The translations under genes were made by a program, and so were the position numbers. The notes beneath the pieces are model-generated. The model worked only from the letters and a program-made list of their open reading frames with translations. It was not told where the DNA came from and ran no database searches. This document shows positions 15,412-24,600 of a stretch of DNA of 24,714 nucleotides, in pieces (the first letter of the stretch is position 1; each line of letters starts with the position of its first letter). The DNA is from an uncultured Lachnospiraceae bacterium (GTDB taxonomy: Bacteria > Bacillota > Clostridia > Lachnospirales > Lachnospiraceae): the NCBI GenBank assembly GCA_902489645.1, contig CABUAW010000039.1, positions 1 to 24,714 of the forward strand. The letters run 5' to 3'.

Positions 15412-16764
15412 ATGACGCAGGATTTAACAACGGGAAATATTACACGAAAGATTGTGTTATTTGCATTACCCCTTATGCTGGGAAATGTTTTGCAGCAGTT
15501 TTATAATCTGGTAGATACGTTAATTGTGGGACGGTTTCTTGGAGCAGATGCCTTAGCGGCCGTAGGCGCGTCTTATACGTTAATGACTTTTTTGACGTCC
15601 ATTATATTGGGACTTTGTATTGGCAGCAGCGCCTATTTTGCCATTCAGTTTGGGAGAGGCGATGCGAACAAACTGAAAACAGGAATTTTTCTTTCATTTA
15701 TACTTATTGGTGTCATTGCCATTGTGTTAAATATATTTGTATTTGCCGGGGTTGACTGGATTATTAAAGTATTGCAGGTGCCGGAGAAAATCTGGCAGTC
15801 AATGCGGGAATATCTTGTCTATGTTTTTGGCGGAATATTTGCCATCTTTTTATATAATTATTTTGCAAATCTTTTGCGGGCCATTGGAAATTCATTGATT
15901 CCGCTCTTATTTTTAGGCGGTGCCGTCGTATTGAATGTGGCGTTGGACACAATATTTGTGGTTGTTTTCCATTGGGGGATTATGGGCGCGGCGGTGGCCA
16001 CGGTAATTTCTCAGTACCTGTCAGGGCTTGGTCTTTTCATTTATTGCCTGGCAAAATGCCGCAAACTGCGGCCGGCCAGAGAAGATATGCGGTGGGATGC
16101 AGATATATTAAAAAGTATATTTCAGTTGTCATTTTTGACCTGTTTGCAGCAGTCCGTGATGAACTTTGGCATTTTAATGGTTCAGGGACTTGTGAACAGT
16201 TTTGGAGAGATTGTGATGGCGGCCTTTGCTGTGGCCGTAAAAATTGATACCATCGCTTATATGCCGGTGCAGGATTTTGGAAATGCATTCTCAACCTTTG
16301 TGGCGCAAAACTATGGTGCGGGCAAGCGGGAGAGGATTTGGCAGGGAATTAAGAAGTCCGTTCAGGGCGTGGCGGTATTTTGCGTGGTCATCAGCGGGTG
16401 TGTGTGCGCATTTGCCGGACCATTGATGCAGATATTTGTGAACGGGAGTTCCGGTGCAGTGATTGCGGTGGGTGTGGGTTACCTTCGGATTGAAGCGGCT
16501 TTTTATCTGGGAATTGGCCTACTATTTTTATTGTATGGCTATTATCGGGCGGTTGAAAAGCCGGGAATGTCACTGGTTCTTACGATTTGTTCATTGGGGA
16601 CAAGAGTTGTGTTGGCCTATACATTATCGGCTATTCCGAAAATTGGCGTGACAGGAATATGGGCGTCTATTCCAATCGGATGGTTTTTTGCGGATGCCGT
16701 GGGAATCGGTTATTATTTTTTGCGGATGAAAACCGTTCATGACGATGTAAGAAGGGGAGAATAA
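15412..16764 (+). CDS. MATE-family multidrug efflux transporter
   Basis: 450 residues, about 12 membrane helices in two similar halves. Family hallmarks at the N-terminus are MTQDLTTGNITRKIVLFALPLMLGN, then QQFYNLVDTLIVGRFLGADALAAVG; the second half repeats the pattern with VNSFGEIVMAAFAVAVKIDTI and FVAQNYGAGKRERI. Such proteins export cationic drugs or metabolites using a Na+ or H+ gradient across the cytoplasmic membrane. AGAGG (15396-15400) lies 11 bases before the ATG. No terminator separates it from merR, so it may share the MerR-type promoter. The substrate is not predictable. Confidence 0.93.
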   Translation: MTQDLTTGNITRKIVLFALPLMLGNVLQQFYNLVDTLIVGRFLGADALAAVGASYTLMTFLTSIILGLCIGSSAYFAIQFGRGDANKLKTGIFLSFILIGVIAIVLNIFVFAGVDWIIKVLQVPEKIWQSMREYLVYVFGGIFAIFLYNYFANLLRAIGNSLIPLLFLGGAVVLNVALDTIFVVVFHWGIMGAAVATVISQYLSGLGLFIYCLAKCRKLRPAREDMRWDADILKSIFQLSFLTCLQQSVMNFGILMVQGLVNSFGEIVMAAFAVAVKIDTIAYMPVQDFGNAFSTFVAQNYGAGKRERIWQGIKKSVQGVAVFCVVISGCVCAFAGPLMQIFVNGSSGAVIAVGVGYLRIEAAFYLGIGLLFLLYGYYRAVEKPGMSLVLTICSLGTRVVLAYTLSAIPKIGVTGIWASIPIGWFFADAVGIGYYFLRMKTVHDDVRRGE

Positions 16765-16772
16765 AACTTATA

Positions 16773-16801
16773 TTGTTATCTCACAAACTTTAGTTTATAA
16801 T
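16773..16801 (+). promoter_or_regulatory. promoter for the asparagine-synthetase-like gene
   Basis: TTGTTA (16773-16778), 17-base spacer, perfect TATAAT (16796-16801). It sits 36 bases before the chosen start codon of the downstream gene. Confidence 0.7.
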
Positions 16802-16837
16802 AATCAAGTAATAGAAAGAATGAGAGAGGTTATTCAA

Positions 16838-18376
16838 ATGATAAATGTTAGGGAATACAGAGGACACATTCGGAATTGGGAAGCGCTTTGCGGAGAGCTT
16901 GGTATCGATAAAACCCTGTCCAGAGAAGAACGTGAGGAAAAGATTTTAATTAAGGCCTATGAAACATGGGGATATGAGATGGCAAATCATATGCACGGAA
17001 TGTTTGCGTTTGCGTTGTGGGATGAAGAAGAACAGAAACTCTTCTGCTTGAGGGACCAGTTTGGAACAAAGCCATTTTATTATTATGAAACGGAAGAAGG
17101 CCATCTTCTTTATGGGACGACCATCCGCAGGATTATGGAACAGCCGGGATTTGTCAAAAAACTGAATGAAGAGATGCTCCAGTTATATTTGAGCCTGACC
17201 TATGTGGCCGGAGAAAACACATTTTTCCGGGGCGTTAAAAAACTCATGCCGGGTCATTATCTGATTTGGCAAGGCGGCAGACTTAAAATTGAGCGTTACT
17301 GGACACCGGAATTTCATCCGGATGACAGTAAATCTCTTGAAGACTGGGCTGACGAGATTCATACAACACTCCGGGAGATTATGCCGGAGGTTAAGTCCGA
17401 AGATGAGACAGCAGAATCCTTCTTATCCGGCGGGGTGGATTCCTCTTATGTGCTGGCTATGTCTGATGTGAAAATGACCGATTCCTGTGGTTATGAGGAG
17501 GCGCGTTTTGATGAGTCCGGGCTGGCCCGGCAGACGGCGGAAATTCTCGGACGTGAAAATTCCAGATGTCTTATTACGCCGGAAGCATATTTTGAAATTG
17601 TCCCTTATGTGATGTATCATATGGAACAGCCTTTAGGCGATGCTTCCGCCATAGCTTTTGCCATCGCCTGCAGAGCAACGGCAGAGCATACAAAGCTGTG
17701 CTATTCCGGTGAAGGTGCGGATGAATTCTTTGGCGGATATAATATGTATCGCAATGCGGAACGCTACGGTGAAAACCTGAAGACATTTTATGTGGGAAAT
17801 ACCAATATTATGAAGGAGGATGAGAAAAAAAGAATCCTCAAAAAATATGACCCGGATGTTTTACCGATAGAATTGGTTGAGCGGATTTATGAAGAGACAG
17901 AAGGCCTTGACCCGTTGGCCAAAATGTCGGATGTGGATATTCAGATTTGGCTGGAAGGCGATATTTATTTGAATGTGGATAAAATGAGTACGGCGGCCGG
18001 TTTGGAAATCCGTATGCCGTTGACGGACCGGAGAATTTTTGATATTGCATCCCGCATGCCTTCGAAGTTTAAGGTAAATGAGGAGCAGAACAAGGTCGCT
18101 TTTCGTACAGCGGCCGCCAAAGTTCTGCCGGAAGAAATTGCCTTCCGAAAGAAACTTGGTTTTATCGTGCCGATTCGTATCTGGATGGCTGATGAGCGGT
18201 ATAACCAGGATGTGCAGGCAAAATTCCACAGCGAGATGGCTGCGAAGTTCTTTAATCTGGACGAAATCAATGCCATTTTTGATGATTATGTTGGCGGAAA
18301 TTCGGATAACTGGAGAAAGGTCTGGACGATTTATACATTCCTGGTTTGGTATGAAGAATATTTTGTAAAACGTTAG
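16838..18376 (+). CDS. asparagine-synthetase-like protein lacking the glutaminase cysteine
   Basis: 512 residues from ATG 16838, preferred over the ATG at 16820 because AGAGAGG (16823-16829) falls 8 bases before 16838. The C-terminal two-thirds is an intact asparagine synthase domain: SGGVDS (197-202), CYSGEGADEFFGGYNMY, EIRMPLTDRRIFD and FRKKLGFIVPIRIW. The N-terminal Ntn-hydrolase domain is shortened: GHIRNWEAL corresponds to the usual GEIYNYREL, and GMFAFALWD and LRDQFGTKPFYY follow, but the MCG start with its catalytic Cys2 and the RGPD loop are missing. The protein would therefore be expected to use free ammonia, or another amine, rather than glutamine to amidate aspartate or a related acid. 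It has its own promoter and is monocistronic. Confidence 0.88.
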   Translation: MINVREYRGHIRNWEALCGELGIDKTLSREEREEKILIKAYETWGYEMANHMHGMFAFALWDEEEQKLFCLRDQFGTKPFYYYETEEGHLLYGTTIRRIMEQPGFVKKLNEEMLQLYLSLTYVAGENTFFRGVKKLMPGHYLIWQGGRLKIERYWTPEFHPDDSKSLEDWADEIHTTLREIMPEVKSEDETAESFLSGGVDSSYVLAMSDVKMTDSCGYEEARFDESGLARQTAEILGRENSRCLITPEAYFEIVPYVMYHMEQPLGDASAIAFAIACRATAEHTKLCYSGEGADEFFGGYNMYRNAERYGENLKTFYVGNTNIMKEDEKKRILKKYDPDVLPIELVERIYEETEGLDPLAKMSDVDIQIWLEGDIYLNVDKMSTAAGLEIRMPLTDRRIFDIASRMPSKFKVNEEQNKVAFRTAAAKVLPEEIAFRKKLGFIVPIRIWMADERYNQDVQAKFHSEMAAKFFNLDEINAIFDDYVGGNSDNWRKVWTIYTFLVWYEEYFVKR

Positions 18377-18402
18377 GCTTGAGTGGAAATCGATAGTGCG
18401 GA

Positions 18403-18453
18403 TTGACAAACATACTGATGGTATGATAATATAAACATACTATCAGTATGTTT
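18403..18453 (+). promoter_or_regulatory. tetR promoter with two operator palindromes
   Basis: TTGACA (18403-18408), 16 bases, GATAAT (18425-18430). Operator 1, CATAC-N5-GTATG (18411-18425), occupies the spacer. Operator 2 has 9-bp perfect arms AAACATACT / AGTATGTTT (18433-18453) around ATC and covers the predicted start site. Both contain CATAC-N5-GTATG, with centres 25 bases apart, fitting autorepression by the TetR protein. Operator 2 is followed by a T run and could also act as a weak terminator for the upstream gene. Confidence 0.78.
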
Positions 18454-18509
18454 TTGCGTATACCGGAGAATTCAAGGCGCTTTATTAAGGAAGGTAAGGG
18501 TGAGAGAAA

Positions 18510-19163
18510 ATGGCCAGAAATAAACACCCGGAGGAAACGGTCAACTTAATATTGGAGGTGGCTCTGCGGCTTTTTGTGGAAAAAGGATATGAGCGAACAT
18601 CCATCCAGGATATTATCGACAATTTGGGCGGCTTGAGTAAGGGCGCTATTTATCATCATTTTAAATCAAAAGAAGATATTCTGGTTGCTGTTACAGACCG
18701 GATGACGGCCGAGTCCAATCAAATGCTGGCGGTCATTCGTGACCGCACAGACCTCACTGGGAGGGAGAAACTGAAAACCATTTTCAAGGAGTCCATCAAC
18801 CGCCCCGTTCAGGATGAAATATTTACGGTAGCTCCCAATTTAAGTCATAATCCAAGATTAATTTTCAGTATTCTTCGAGAAACGATAGATGAGGCGGCGC
18901 CGAATTATATTTTACCGATTATTGAACAGGGAATTGCCGATGGTTCTATTCAAACGGATTATCCGGACGAGTTGGCGGAGCTGATTATTTTGGCCGCGAA
19001 TATATGGATGAATCCGATGATTTTTGACAGCTCTGCTGAGGAATCTTACCGTAAATTTATGGTATTCCGACAGATGATGGAAGGCTTTGGACTGGATGTT
19101 GTCGATGACGAAATGCTGAATCGGCTGCAGGAATTGGCATTAATTTATCAGAAAAACAAATAA
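18510..19163 (+). CDS. TetR-family transcriptional repressor
   Basis: 217 residues. The N-terminal TetR helix-turn-helix is clear: ILEVALRLFVEKGYERTSIQDIIDNLGGLSKGAIYHHF followed by KSKEDIL (about 14-58). The helical C-terminal ligand/dimer domain (60-217) has no recognisable ligand signature. AAGGGTG lies upstream of the ATG. Its own promoter holds two CATAC-N5-GTATG palindromes, and the gene is directly followed by an MFS exporter, so it likely represses itself and perhaps the exporter until a small hydrophobic compound binds. The regulator call is firm; the ligand is unknown. Confidence 0.92.
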   Translation: MARNKHPEETVNLILEVALRLFVEKGYERTSIQDIIDNLGGLSKGAIYHHFKSKEDILVAVTDRMTAESNQMLAVIRDRTDLTGREKLKTIFKESINRPVQDEIFTVAPNLSHNPRLIFSILRETIDEAAPNYILPIIEQGIADGSIQTDYPDELAELIILAANIWMNPMIFDSSAEESYRKFMVFRQMMEGFGLDVVDDEMLNRLQELALIYQKNK

Positions 19164-19166
19164 AAA

Positions 19167-19197
19167 ATCTGCCCTGAAATACGGGCAGATATATTTT
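19167..19197 (+). terminator. rho-independent terminator after tetR
   Basis: Arms ATCTGCCC (19167-19174) and GGGCAGAT (19183-19190), 8-base loop, then ATATTTT. It starts four bases after the tetR stop and should at least attenuate read-through into the MFS gene. Confidence 0.75.
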
Positions 19198-19207
19198 AAA
19201 CTAATAC

Positions 19208-19224
19208 ATACCAACGGTTGGTAT
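19208..19224 (+). promoter_or_regulatory. palindromic operator before the MFS gene
   Basis: ATACCAAC-G-GTTGGTAT is a perfect 17-base palindrome ending 6 bases before the ribosome binding site of the MFS gene. It resembles TetR-type operators, but its CATAC and GTAT ends are 9 bases apart rather than 5 as in the tetR promoter. No clear -35/-10 pair is visible nearby. Confidence 0.65.
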
Positions 19225-19243
19225 TTAAAAGGAGGAAGGATAA

Positions 19244-20500
19244 ATGAATCAAAAATTATTTTCCAGAGATTTTACATTGGTTGTTATTGGTCAGATTATT
19301 TCTTTATTTGGCAATGCTTCGATTCGGTTTGCATTACCTTTGTATTTACTGAATCAAACAGGTTCATCGGTTCTCTATGGTACAGTGACGGCCTGTGCAT
19401 TTATCCCGGCCATTTTGTTATCTCCAGTTGGCGGCATTGTGGCCGACCGAATCAATAAGAGAAATATTATGGTTCTATTGGATTTTGCCGCGGCCGCCGT
19501 TATTTCAGTTTTTTCTTTACTTATGAATGTTATGAATCTCACGGTGCTGCTGACGGTAACTTTAATGGTTTTATATGGTATTGCAGGAGCTTACCAACCG
19601 GCGGTTCAGGCCAGTGTCCCGGCACTGGCCAGTCCGGAAAATTTTATGGTGGCGAATTCGGTTATCAATACGATTAGCTCCTTTTCTTCCTTATTGGGGC
19701 CTGTAATTGGCGGGATTTTGTATAGCGCCTATGGATTGGAACCGGTGCTTCGGGTGTGTACGGTGTGCTTTGCGCTTTCTGCCATCATGGAAATTTTTAT
19801 TCATATTCCTTTTGTGAAACAGGCCGCCGGCGGAGGAATGTGGGAGATTGTCAGAAGAGATTTTTTCGAAAGTATTCGGTTTATAACGAAGGAGAAGGCC
19901 ATTATTGGGAAGGTATTGTTGGTTATCTGCGGAATCAATTTATTTTTATCAGCAATGATTATTGTCGGTTTGCCGTATATAATAACCGAAGTGCTGAATT
20001 TGGAAGCTTCCCAGGCCAACAGGCTTTACGGGTTTGCAGAAGGAGCATTGGCGGCCGGAGGATTGGCCGGAGGCATCTGTTCCGGCATTTTTGCAAATAG
20101 ACTGGAAATTCGAAAATCAGGAAATTTAATTATTATCTGTGCGGTGAGTGTGTTTCCAATGGGAGCAGCTCTGATTCTCACGTCATCAGGGATGATAAAT
20201 TATATGATTATTGCGGTATGCTGTTTTATTATTATGGTGTTTTCAACAATTTTTACGGTACAGATGATGTCCTTTGTTCAGACCGAAACACCGTCGGAGT
20301 ATATTGGAAAGGTGATTTCCCTTATTCTTACCGCAGCTATGTGTACACAGCCTTTGGGAAGCGCTTTATATGGTATATTGTTTGAGACTTGCAGAGGATT
20401 TGAATATACGGTCGTCTTGTTTGCAGGAGCCGTTTCCCTGTTTATTGCCATTGGCACAAGGAATATTTTCAGAATGTGTGACCATCATATTTTTAATTAG
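19244..20500 (+). CDS. MFS-type efflux transporter
   Basis: 418 residues with about 12 hydrophobic helices. The N-terminus (FTLVVIGQIISLFGNASIRFALPLYLL) and the motif A loop GGIVADRINKRNIMVLLDF between helices 2 and 3 are typical of drug-exporting MFS proteins of the macrolide-efflux (MefA-like) type. GGAGG (19231-19235) is 8 bases before ATG 19244. It lies directly downstream of the TetR regulator and its own palindromic operator, fitting an inducible exporter. The substrate is unknown. Confidence 0.9.
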   Translation: MNQKLFSRDFTLVVIGQIISLFGNASIRFALPLYLLNQTGSSVLYGTVTACAFIPAILLSPVGGIVADRINKRNIMVLLDFAAAAVISVFSLLMNVMNLTVLLTVTLMVLYGIAGAYQPAVQASVPALASPENFMVANSVINTISSFSSLLGPVIGGILYSAYGLEPVLRVCTVCFALSAIMEIFIHIPFVKQAAGGGMWEIVRRDFFESIRFITKEKAIIGKVLLVICGINLFLSAMIIVGLPYIITEVLNLEASQANRLYGFAEGALAAGGLAGGICSGIFANRLEIRKSGNLIIICAVSVFPMGAALILTSSGMINYMIIAVCCFIIMVFSTIFTVQMMSFVQTETPSEYIGKVISLILTAAMCTQPLGSALYGILFETCRGFEYTVVLFAGAVSLFIAIGTRNIFRMCDHHIFN

Positions 20501-20570
20501 TTTTCCCGGAATTTCTCCCCAATCTTTGAATTAAAACAAATTATATATTTTATTGCCTGTGGAATCAATG

Positions 20571-20576
20571 TATAAT
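20571..20576 (+). promoter_or_regulatory. candidate -10 element for the recombinase operon
   Basis: Perfect TATAAT, 30 bases before the chosen start of the first recombinase, in an A/T-rich stretch (20520-20600). No convincing -35 is found at 16-18 bases, so the promoter may be weak or activator-dependent. Confidence 0.4.
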
Positions 20577-20606
20577 TTCCTAAAAAGAAAAGAGGAGAAG
20601 ATGAAT

Positions 20607-22454
20607 ATGGTTAAAAAGAAAGTTGCAGCCTATATACGTGTTTCCACCGATTCTTTGAATCAGGAAAATTCTTATGAAGTTCAGGAGAGGCATTTTAATC
20701 AGCTCCTTTCCGGAAAGACTGGGTGGGTATCCGCAGGAATTTATTCGGATTACGGCCTGTCCGGGACAAGCGGTGAAAAACGCACAGGATTTAAACGGCT
20801 CCTTCGGCATTGTAAAGAAGGAAAAATTGACCGTGTTGTATGTAAATCGATTTCCCGATTTGCCAGAAATACATCGGATTTTATGGCGGCTATGAAAATA
20901 CTGAATGATTGTAATGTGACAATTTTGTTTGAAAAAGAAGCGCTGGATACGGCCAAACCTTCCAGTGCTTTTATTTTGACAACACTGGAGGCTATTGCTC
21001 AGGAAGAAAGCCGGAGTATTTCCGAAAATATTCGCTGGAGTATGGAGAAACGTTTTCCAAAAGGGGATGTGAGAAATCAGAAGTTATACGGATATTATTA
21101 TAATGGCGAAACAATTACGACAGAAAGTGGTTATCAGTATAAAGCGATTGAAATTGTGGAGGAAGAGGCAGCGGTCGTCCGCAGGATATTTCGCCTGGTG
21201 GCCGATGGGGTGACTTATAAAAAGATTGCAAGGACATTTAATATGGAAGGAATTCCGTCACCGATATCCTTTTATACACAAAAACGTAAAGATAAGGCGG
21301 TCAAAGGTCAGCTATACAGCGATATCGAGGAAGGATGGACGGCGCAGCACATTTCACAAATTGTACATAGAGAACGATATGCCGGAGATGTGCTTATTCA
21401 AAAGACATATACATTAAACTATTTAACCCACCGGATTAAACAAAATAAAGGAGAAGTCACCCAGTATCTTGTGAAGAATCATCATCCGGCGATTGTCAGC
21501 CGGGAACTGTATGCGGAGGCTCAAAAAGTTGTACAAATGAATTCGGAATGTTATGGAAGAGTGGGGAAAAAACGTCTAAGCCGTCCTTTTTCGGGACGGC
21601 TTATTTGTGCTGAATGTGGGCGTTATTATCACGTAAGAAATACCCATTCCCATCCGATTTGGTTTTGTCCATCTACAGTTATAAATAATGGTAAAAGCAT
21701 CTGCCATTCGGAAAAAATATATGAGGCGCAGATTGTGTGGATGTTTCGTAAGGCCGTTGCGGAACGTTTTCAATTGATTTTAAGAGTAAATCCAAACGAT
21801 ATCCGGGTGGCTTGTATGATACAGGATTGCTGCGGTGCAGAGGGGCCAGACGATACTTCAGACGCTCAAATATCGGATTTTATTGAGAAAATTCTGGTTC
21901 GGATGGAAGATATTCAGCAAATGGACGATATGGAGCGTGAACGCTCCTTTCTTAAACGACAGGTTTTGGCTTTCAATATGACAGAAACCAGAATCAAAGA
22001 AAATATCAGACAGCTTAAATCACAAAGAAATCTTATGAAAACCAGAAAGTATACAGAAAATTTTCCGGAGGCGGGCGTCTTATCGGAACACCTATGGCCG
22101 GACGGGGAAATCGGCAGCAGACTGGAAATAGAAAAAAAGAGGCTGGCGGAAGTAGAGGAAGAAAAACGAAGAAAAATGGAACGGCTTTGTTATTTAGAAA
22201 AATATTGGGAAGAACTGGAAGAAAGTTATGAGATTAGAAAAAAGGCGATTGAATGGATGGCGCGTTCTTTTTCGGGTTCCCTGGGGATATCCGAGTTTAT
22301 GAACAGATTGACCGAGGAATATGTAAAAGCCTTCGCTCTTTCGATTATTGTCTATTCACCGTTTAAATATCAGATTCATTGGTTTGATGATGTTCGAACA
22401 GAAGTGGAGATAGACAGGCAGTCTGGTAAAACAGGCTGCTTTTTTGACCGGTAA
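20607..22454 (+). CDS. large serine recombinase 1
   Basis: 615 residues from ATG 20607, nine bases after GAGGAG (20592-20597); an ATG at 20601 is only three bases away from it, and the frame is open up to 20553. The resolvase-type catalytic domain runs from residue 6 to about 150: AAYIRVSTD with nucleophile S13, DYGLSGTSGEKRTGF, KSISRFARN and the SRSISENIRW helix. The recombinase domain follows (YKKIARTFNMEGI..., IVHRERYAGDVLIQKT). A zinc-ribbon comes next (CAEC...FCPS...SIC) and then a coiled-coil region. Such enzymes integrate, excise or invert DNA at att sites. A second large serine recombinase gene starts 34 bases downstream, so the two probably act as a pair. Confidence 0.93.
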   Translation: MVKKKVAAYIRVSTDSLNQENSYEVQERHFNQLLSGKTGWVSAGIYSDYGLSGTSGEKRTGFKRLLRHCKEGKIDRVVCKSISRFARNTSDFMAAMKILNDCNVTILFEKEALDTAKPSSAFILTTLEAIAQEESRSISENIRWSMEKRFPKGDVRNQKLYGYYYNGETITTESGYQYKAIEIVEEEAAVVRRIFRLVADGVTYKKIARTFNMEGIPSPISFYTQKRKDKAVKGQLYSDIEEGWTAQHISQIVHRERYAGDVLIQKTYTLNYLTHRIKQNKGEVTQYLVKNHHPAIVSRELYAEAQKVVQMNSECYGRVGKKRLSRPFSGRLICAECGRYYHVRNTHSHPIWFCPSTVINNGKSICHSEKIYEAQIVWMFRKAVAERFQLILRVNPNDIRVACMIQDCCGAEGPDDTSDAQISDFIEKILVRMEDIQQMDDMERERSFLKRQVLAFNMTETRIKENIRQLKSQRNLMKTRKYTENFPEAGVLSEHLWPDGEIGSRLEIEKKRLAEVEEEKRRKMERLCYLEKYWEELEESYEIRKKAIEWMARSFSGSLGISEFMNRLTEEYVKAFALSIIVYSPFKYQIHWFDDVRTEVEIDRQSGKTGCFFDR

Positions 22455-22488
22455 ATGAATTAGAAAATAGAAAGAGAGGAAGTTATTT

Positions 22489-24591
22489 ATGAAAAATACA
22501 AATGTGTCGATAATTCCGGCAACGAAACGAAGAAACGGGAAAAACGAACAGTTACGGCAAATGGTAGATATTCGCGTGGCCGCATATTGCCGGGTTTCTA
22601 CAGGAGACGAGAGCCAGCAGACCTCCTATACAAATCAAAAAGCATTTTACAAGGAGCTTATTCAGCGCAAAGAGGGATGGAAGTTTGCCGGAATTTATGC
22701 CGATGAAGCCATATCCGGAACAAGCCGCGCGCATCGGGATGCATTTAATCGAATGATGAATGATGCAAGAAATGCCAGAATTGACTATATTGTGACCAAA
22801 TCGATTTCCCGGTTTTCAAGAAATACGGTAGATACATTAAATTGTGTGCGTGAACTCCGGCAGCAGAATCCTCCGGTGGGGATTTACTTTGAAAAGGAAA
22901 ATATTGATACGCTGGACGCTACGGGTGAATTGATTTTGACGATTCTGTCCGCATTGGCCCAGGACGAGAGCCGTTCAATATCTGAAAATATCCGATGGAC
23001 TTTTCGGAAAAACTTCCAGGCCGGCATTCCGCAGATTAATTTGAAACGTATGCTGGGATATGATAAATCTGTGAACGGCACCTGGGTTATAAATTCGTAC
23101 CAGTCCATGATTGTTAAATATATTTTTAAACATTATGTGTGTGGTTATTCGGCCAATAAAATTGCCGGTGAATTAAATAAATTAAATTATAAAACAGTAA
23201 ACGGTAATCCATGGTCAAGCGGCGCCGTTTTAACCATACTCCGCAATGAAAAATATGTCGGCGATTTGGAAATGCAAAAGACAATTACTAAAGATTTTCT
23301 GACACACCGTTCAGTCATTAATCGCGGCGAAGCGCCGAAATATTATGTCCAAAATCATCATGAGCCCATTATCGACCGGGTGACTTGGGATAAGGTGCAA
23401 GCCATGCTTTTGGAAAAGCCCCGCAAAGATAATTCACGGAATGTGCCGGCGAAAAAGAAAAGAGGACCGAGACAGTCGCCATTTTACAATTTGCGCTGTG
23501 GTGTTACCTTATCAGAAACAGGCGAAAAATGCGGAGCATCCCTTTTTCGCATGACCTACACAGGAAGCGCCAGCGGCTATAGTGACGAGCGTTCCCTGGC
23601 TGCAACCGGAGGCGATGCTTCCCGGTATTTAGAAAAATATTCCTATGCTTATCCCGTATGGCGGTGCCGGAGAAAACTTCATGGGTGTGAGTGCCCATCA
23701 GAAATTCTCCATGAATGTGCCGTTGAACAAAGCTTTATGGAAATGCTTTATACCATGAAAAGGGATTATGAGACCCATGGTGAATCCAGCGTAATCTGCC
23801 GATTATTTCGGGAATCCTATGAGTGCATTTATCGATGTATGAAAGGGAATAATCCCGTCATTCAGAAGATAGAATTATTGGATGATAAAATCAGCGAAGC
23901 CGGGCAGAATCTTCAGAAAATTGTAGATAAACAGCTTGCCGCATCAAAAGAAATTGCTTTCTACGAGAATCGGGAATCAAGTCAGATATATAAGGAAGAA
24001 ACAGAGATTTCCCTTTATGAGGAATTGGCCGTTGAGCTGAGGCAGAGAATTGACGAATATCGGGAAGAAAAACAGAAGCTTGAATCCAATCTGGGTATAT
24101 TGTCTTCCATACGTGGAAATTTTGAATTTTTTCTGAGATGTCTGAAAAATTTACCGGAGGTCAATGAAGCCGGTATGAAAATAGTGGTTCATGGCCTGGA
24201 TGTGCCAGAGGGTTCATTTTGCAATTTAGATGAGAGGGGAAAAGCAGAAATGCTAAATCATTTAAAAAACGGCGAGACAGCGTCGGTTATGCCTCAAATT
24301 GTAAAACTTCCCGACTATTTGCAATTTGAACGAAGTATTTATATCGCGTTCATTACCAGCGGAATTGTACAGGGAGATTCGATTGAATATACCACAAATT
24401 TTGGAGTGAAATTGACTTCCGTGGGAAATTGCCGAAATCTTAAAAGTTTCCTTGGATTTAAGAAATGCCGGGACGACGGCACTATTGAGATTTTAGATAC
24501 ACCGTACAAGGTATGCGGAAACAGTATCCAATATCGGCGCTGCCTTCGAAAAAGGCCAATTTCAAAAAAACTAAAAAATAATAAAAAATGA
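22489..24591 (+). CDS. large serine recombinase 2
   Basis: 700 residues; AGAGAGGA (22473-22480) is 8 bases before the ATG. After a basic 28-residue leader, the catalytic domain carries AAYCRVSTGD with nucleophile S37, YADEAISGTSRAHRDAF, TKSISRFSRNT and SRSISENIRW. The recombinase domain (SANKIAGELNKL..., VLTILRNEKYVGDLEMQKT) and a longer cysteine region (LRCGVTL, EKCGAS, WRCRRKLHGCEC) follow, then a long coiled coil. It is homologous to the upstream recombinase but clearly diverged, with a longer C-terminal part and basic tail. Paired large serine recombinases are known from integrative elements such as SCC-type cassettes (ccrA/ccrB). Which DNA this pair moves is not visible here. Confidence 0.93.
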   Translation: MKNTNVSIIPATKRRNGKNEQLRQMVDIRVAAYCRVSTGDESQQTSYTNQKAFYKELIQRKEGWKFAGIYADEAISGTSRAHRDAFNRMMNDARNARIDYIVTKSISRFSRNTVDTLNCVRELRQQNPPVGIYFEKENIDTLDATGELILTILSALAQDESRSISENIRWTFRKNFQAGIPQINLKRMLGYDKSVNGTWVINSYQSMIVKYIFKHYVCGYSANKIAGELNKLNYKTVNGNPWSSGAVLTILRNEKYVGDLEMQKTITKDFLTHRSVINRGEAPKYYVQNHHEPIIDRVTWDKVQAMLLEKPRKDNSRNVPAKKKRGPRQSPFYNLRCGVTLSETGEKCGASLFRMTYTGSASGYSDERSLAATGGDASRYLEKYSYAYPVWRCRRKLHGCECPSEILHECAVEQSFMEMLYTMKRDYETHGESSVICRLFRESYECIYRCMKGNNPVIQKIELLDDKISEAGQNLQKIVDKQLAASKEIAFYENRESSQIYKEETEISLYEELAVELRQRIDEYREEKQKLESNLGILSSIRGNFEFFLRCLKNLPEVNEAGMKIVVHGLDVPEGSFCNLDERGKAEMLNHLKNGETASVMPQIVKLPDYLQFERSIYIAFITSGIVQGDSIEYTTNFGVKLTSVGNCRNLKSFLGFKKCRDDGTIEILDTPYKVCGNSIQYRRCLRKRPISKKLKNNKK

Positions 24592-24600
24592 CAGTCCCCT

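Noticed and set aside
17861..18409. 182-residue minus-strand frame opposite the asparagine-synthetase-like gene
   Set aside because: No ribosome binding site or motif, and the opposite strand carries a conserved enzyme domain.
21578..21602. Perfect 9-bp hairpin (AAGCCGTCC / GGACGGCTT) followed by T-rich sequence inside recombinase 1
   Set aside because: It lies in coding sequence just before the zinc-ribbon and the frame continues; probably a by-product of codon choice, not a terminator or att site.
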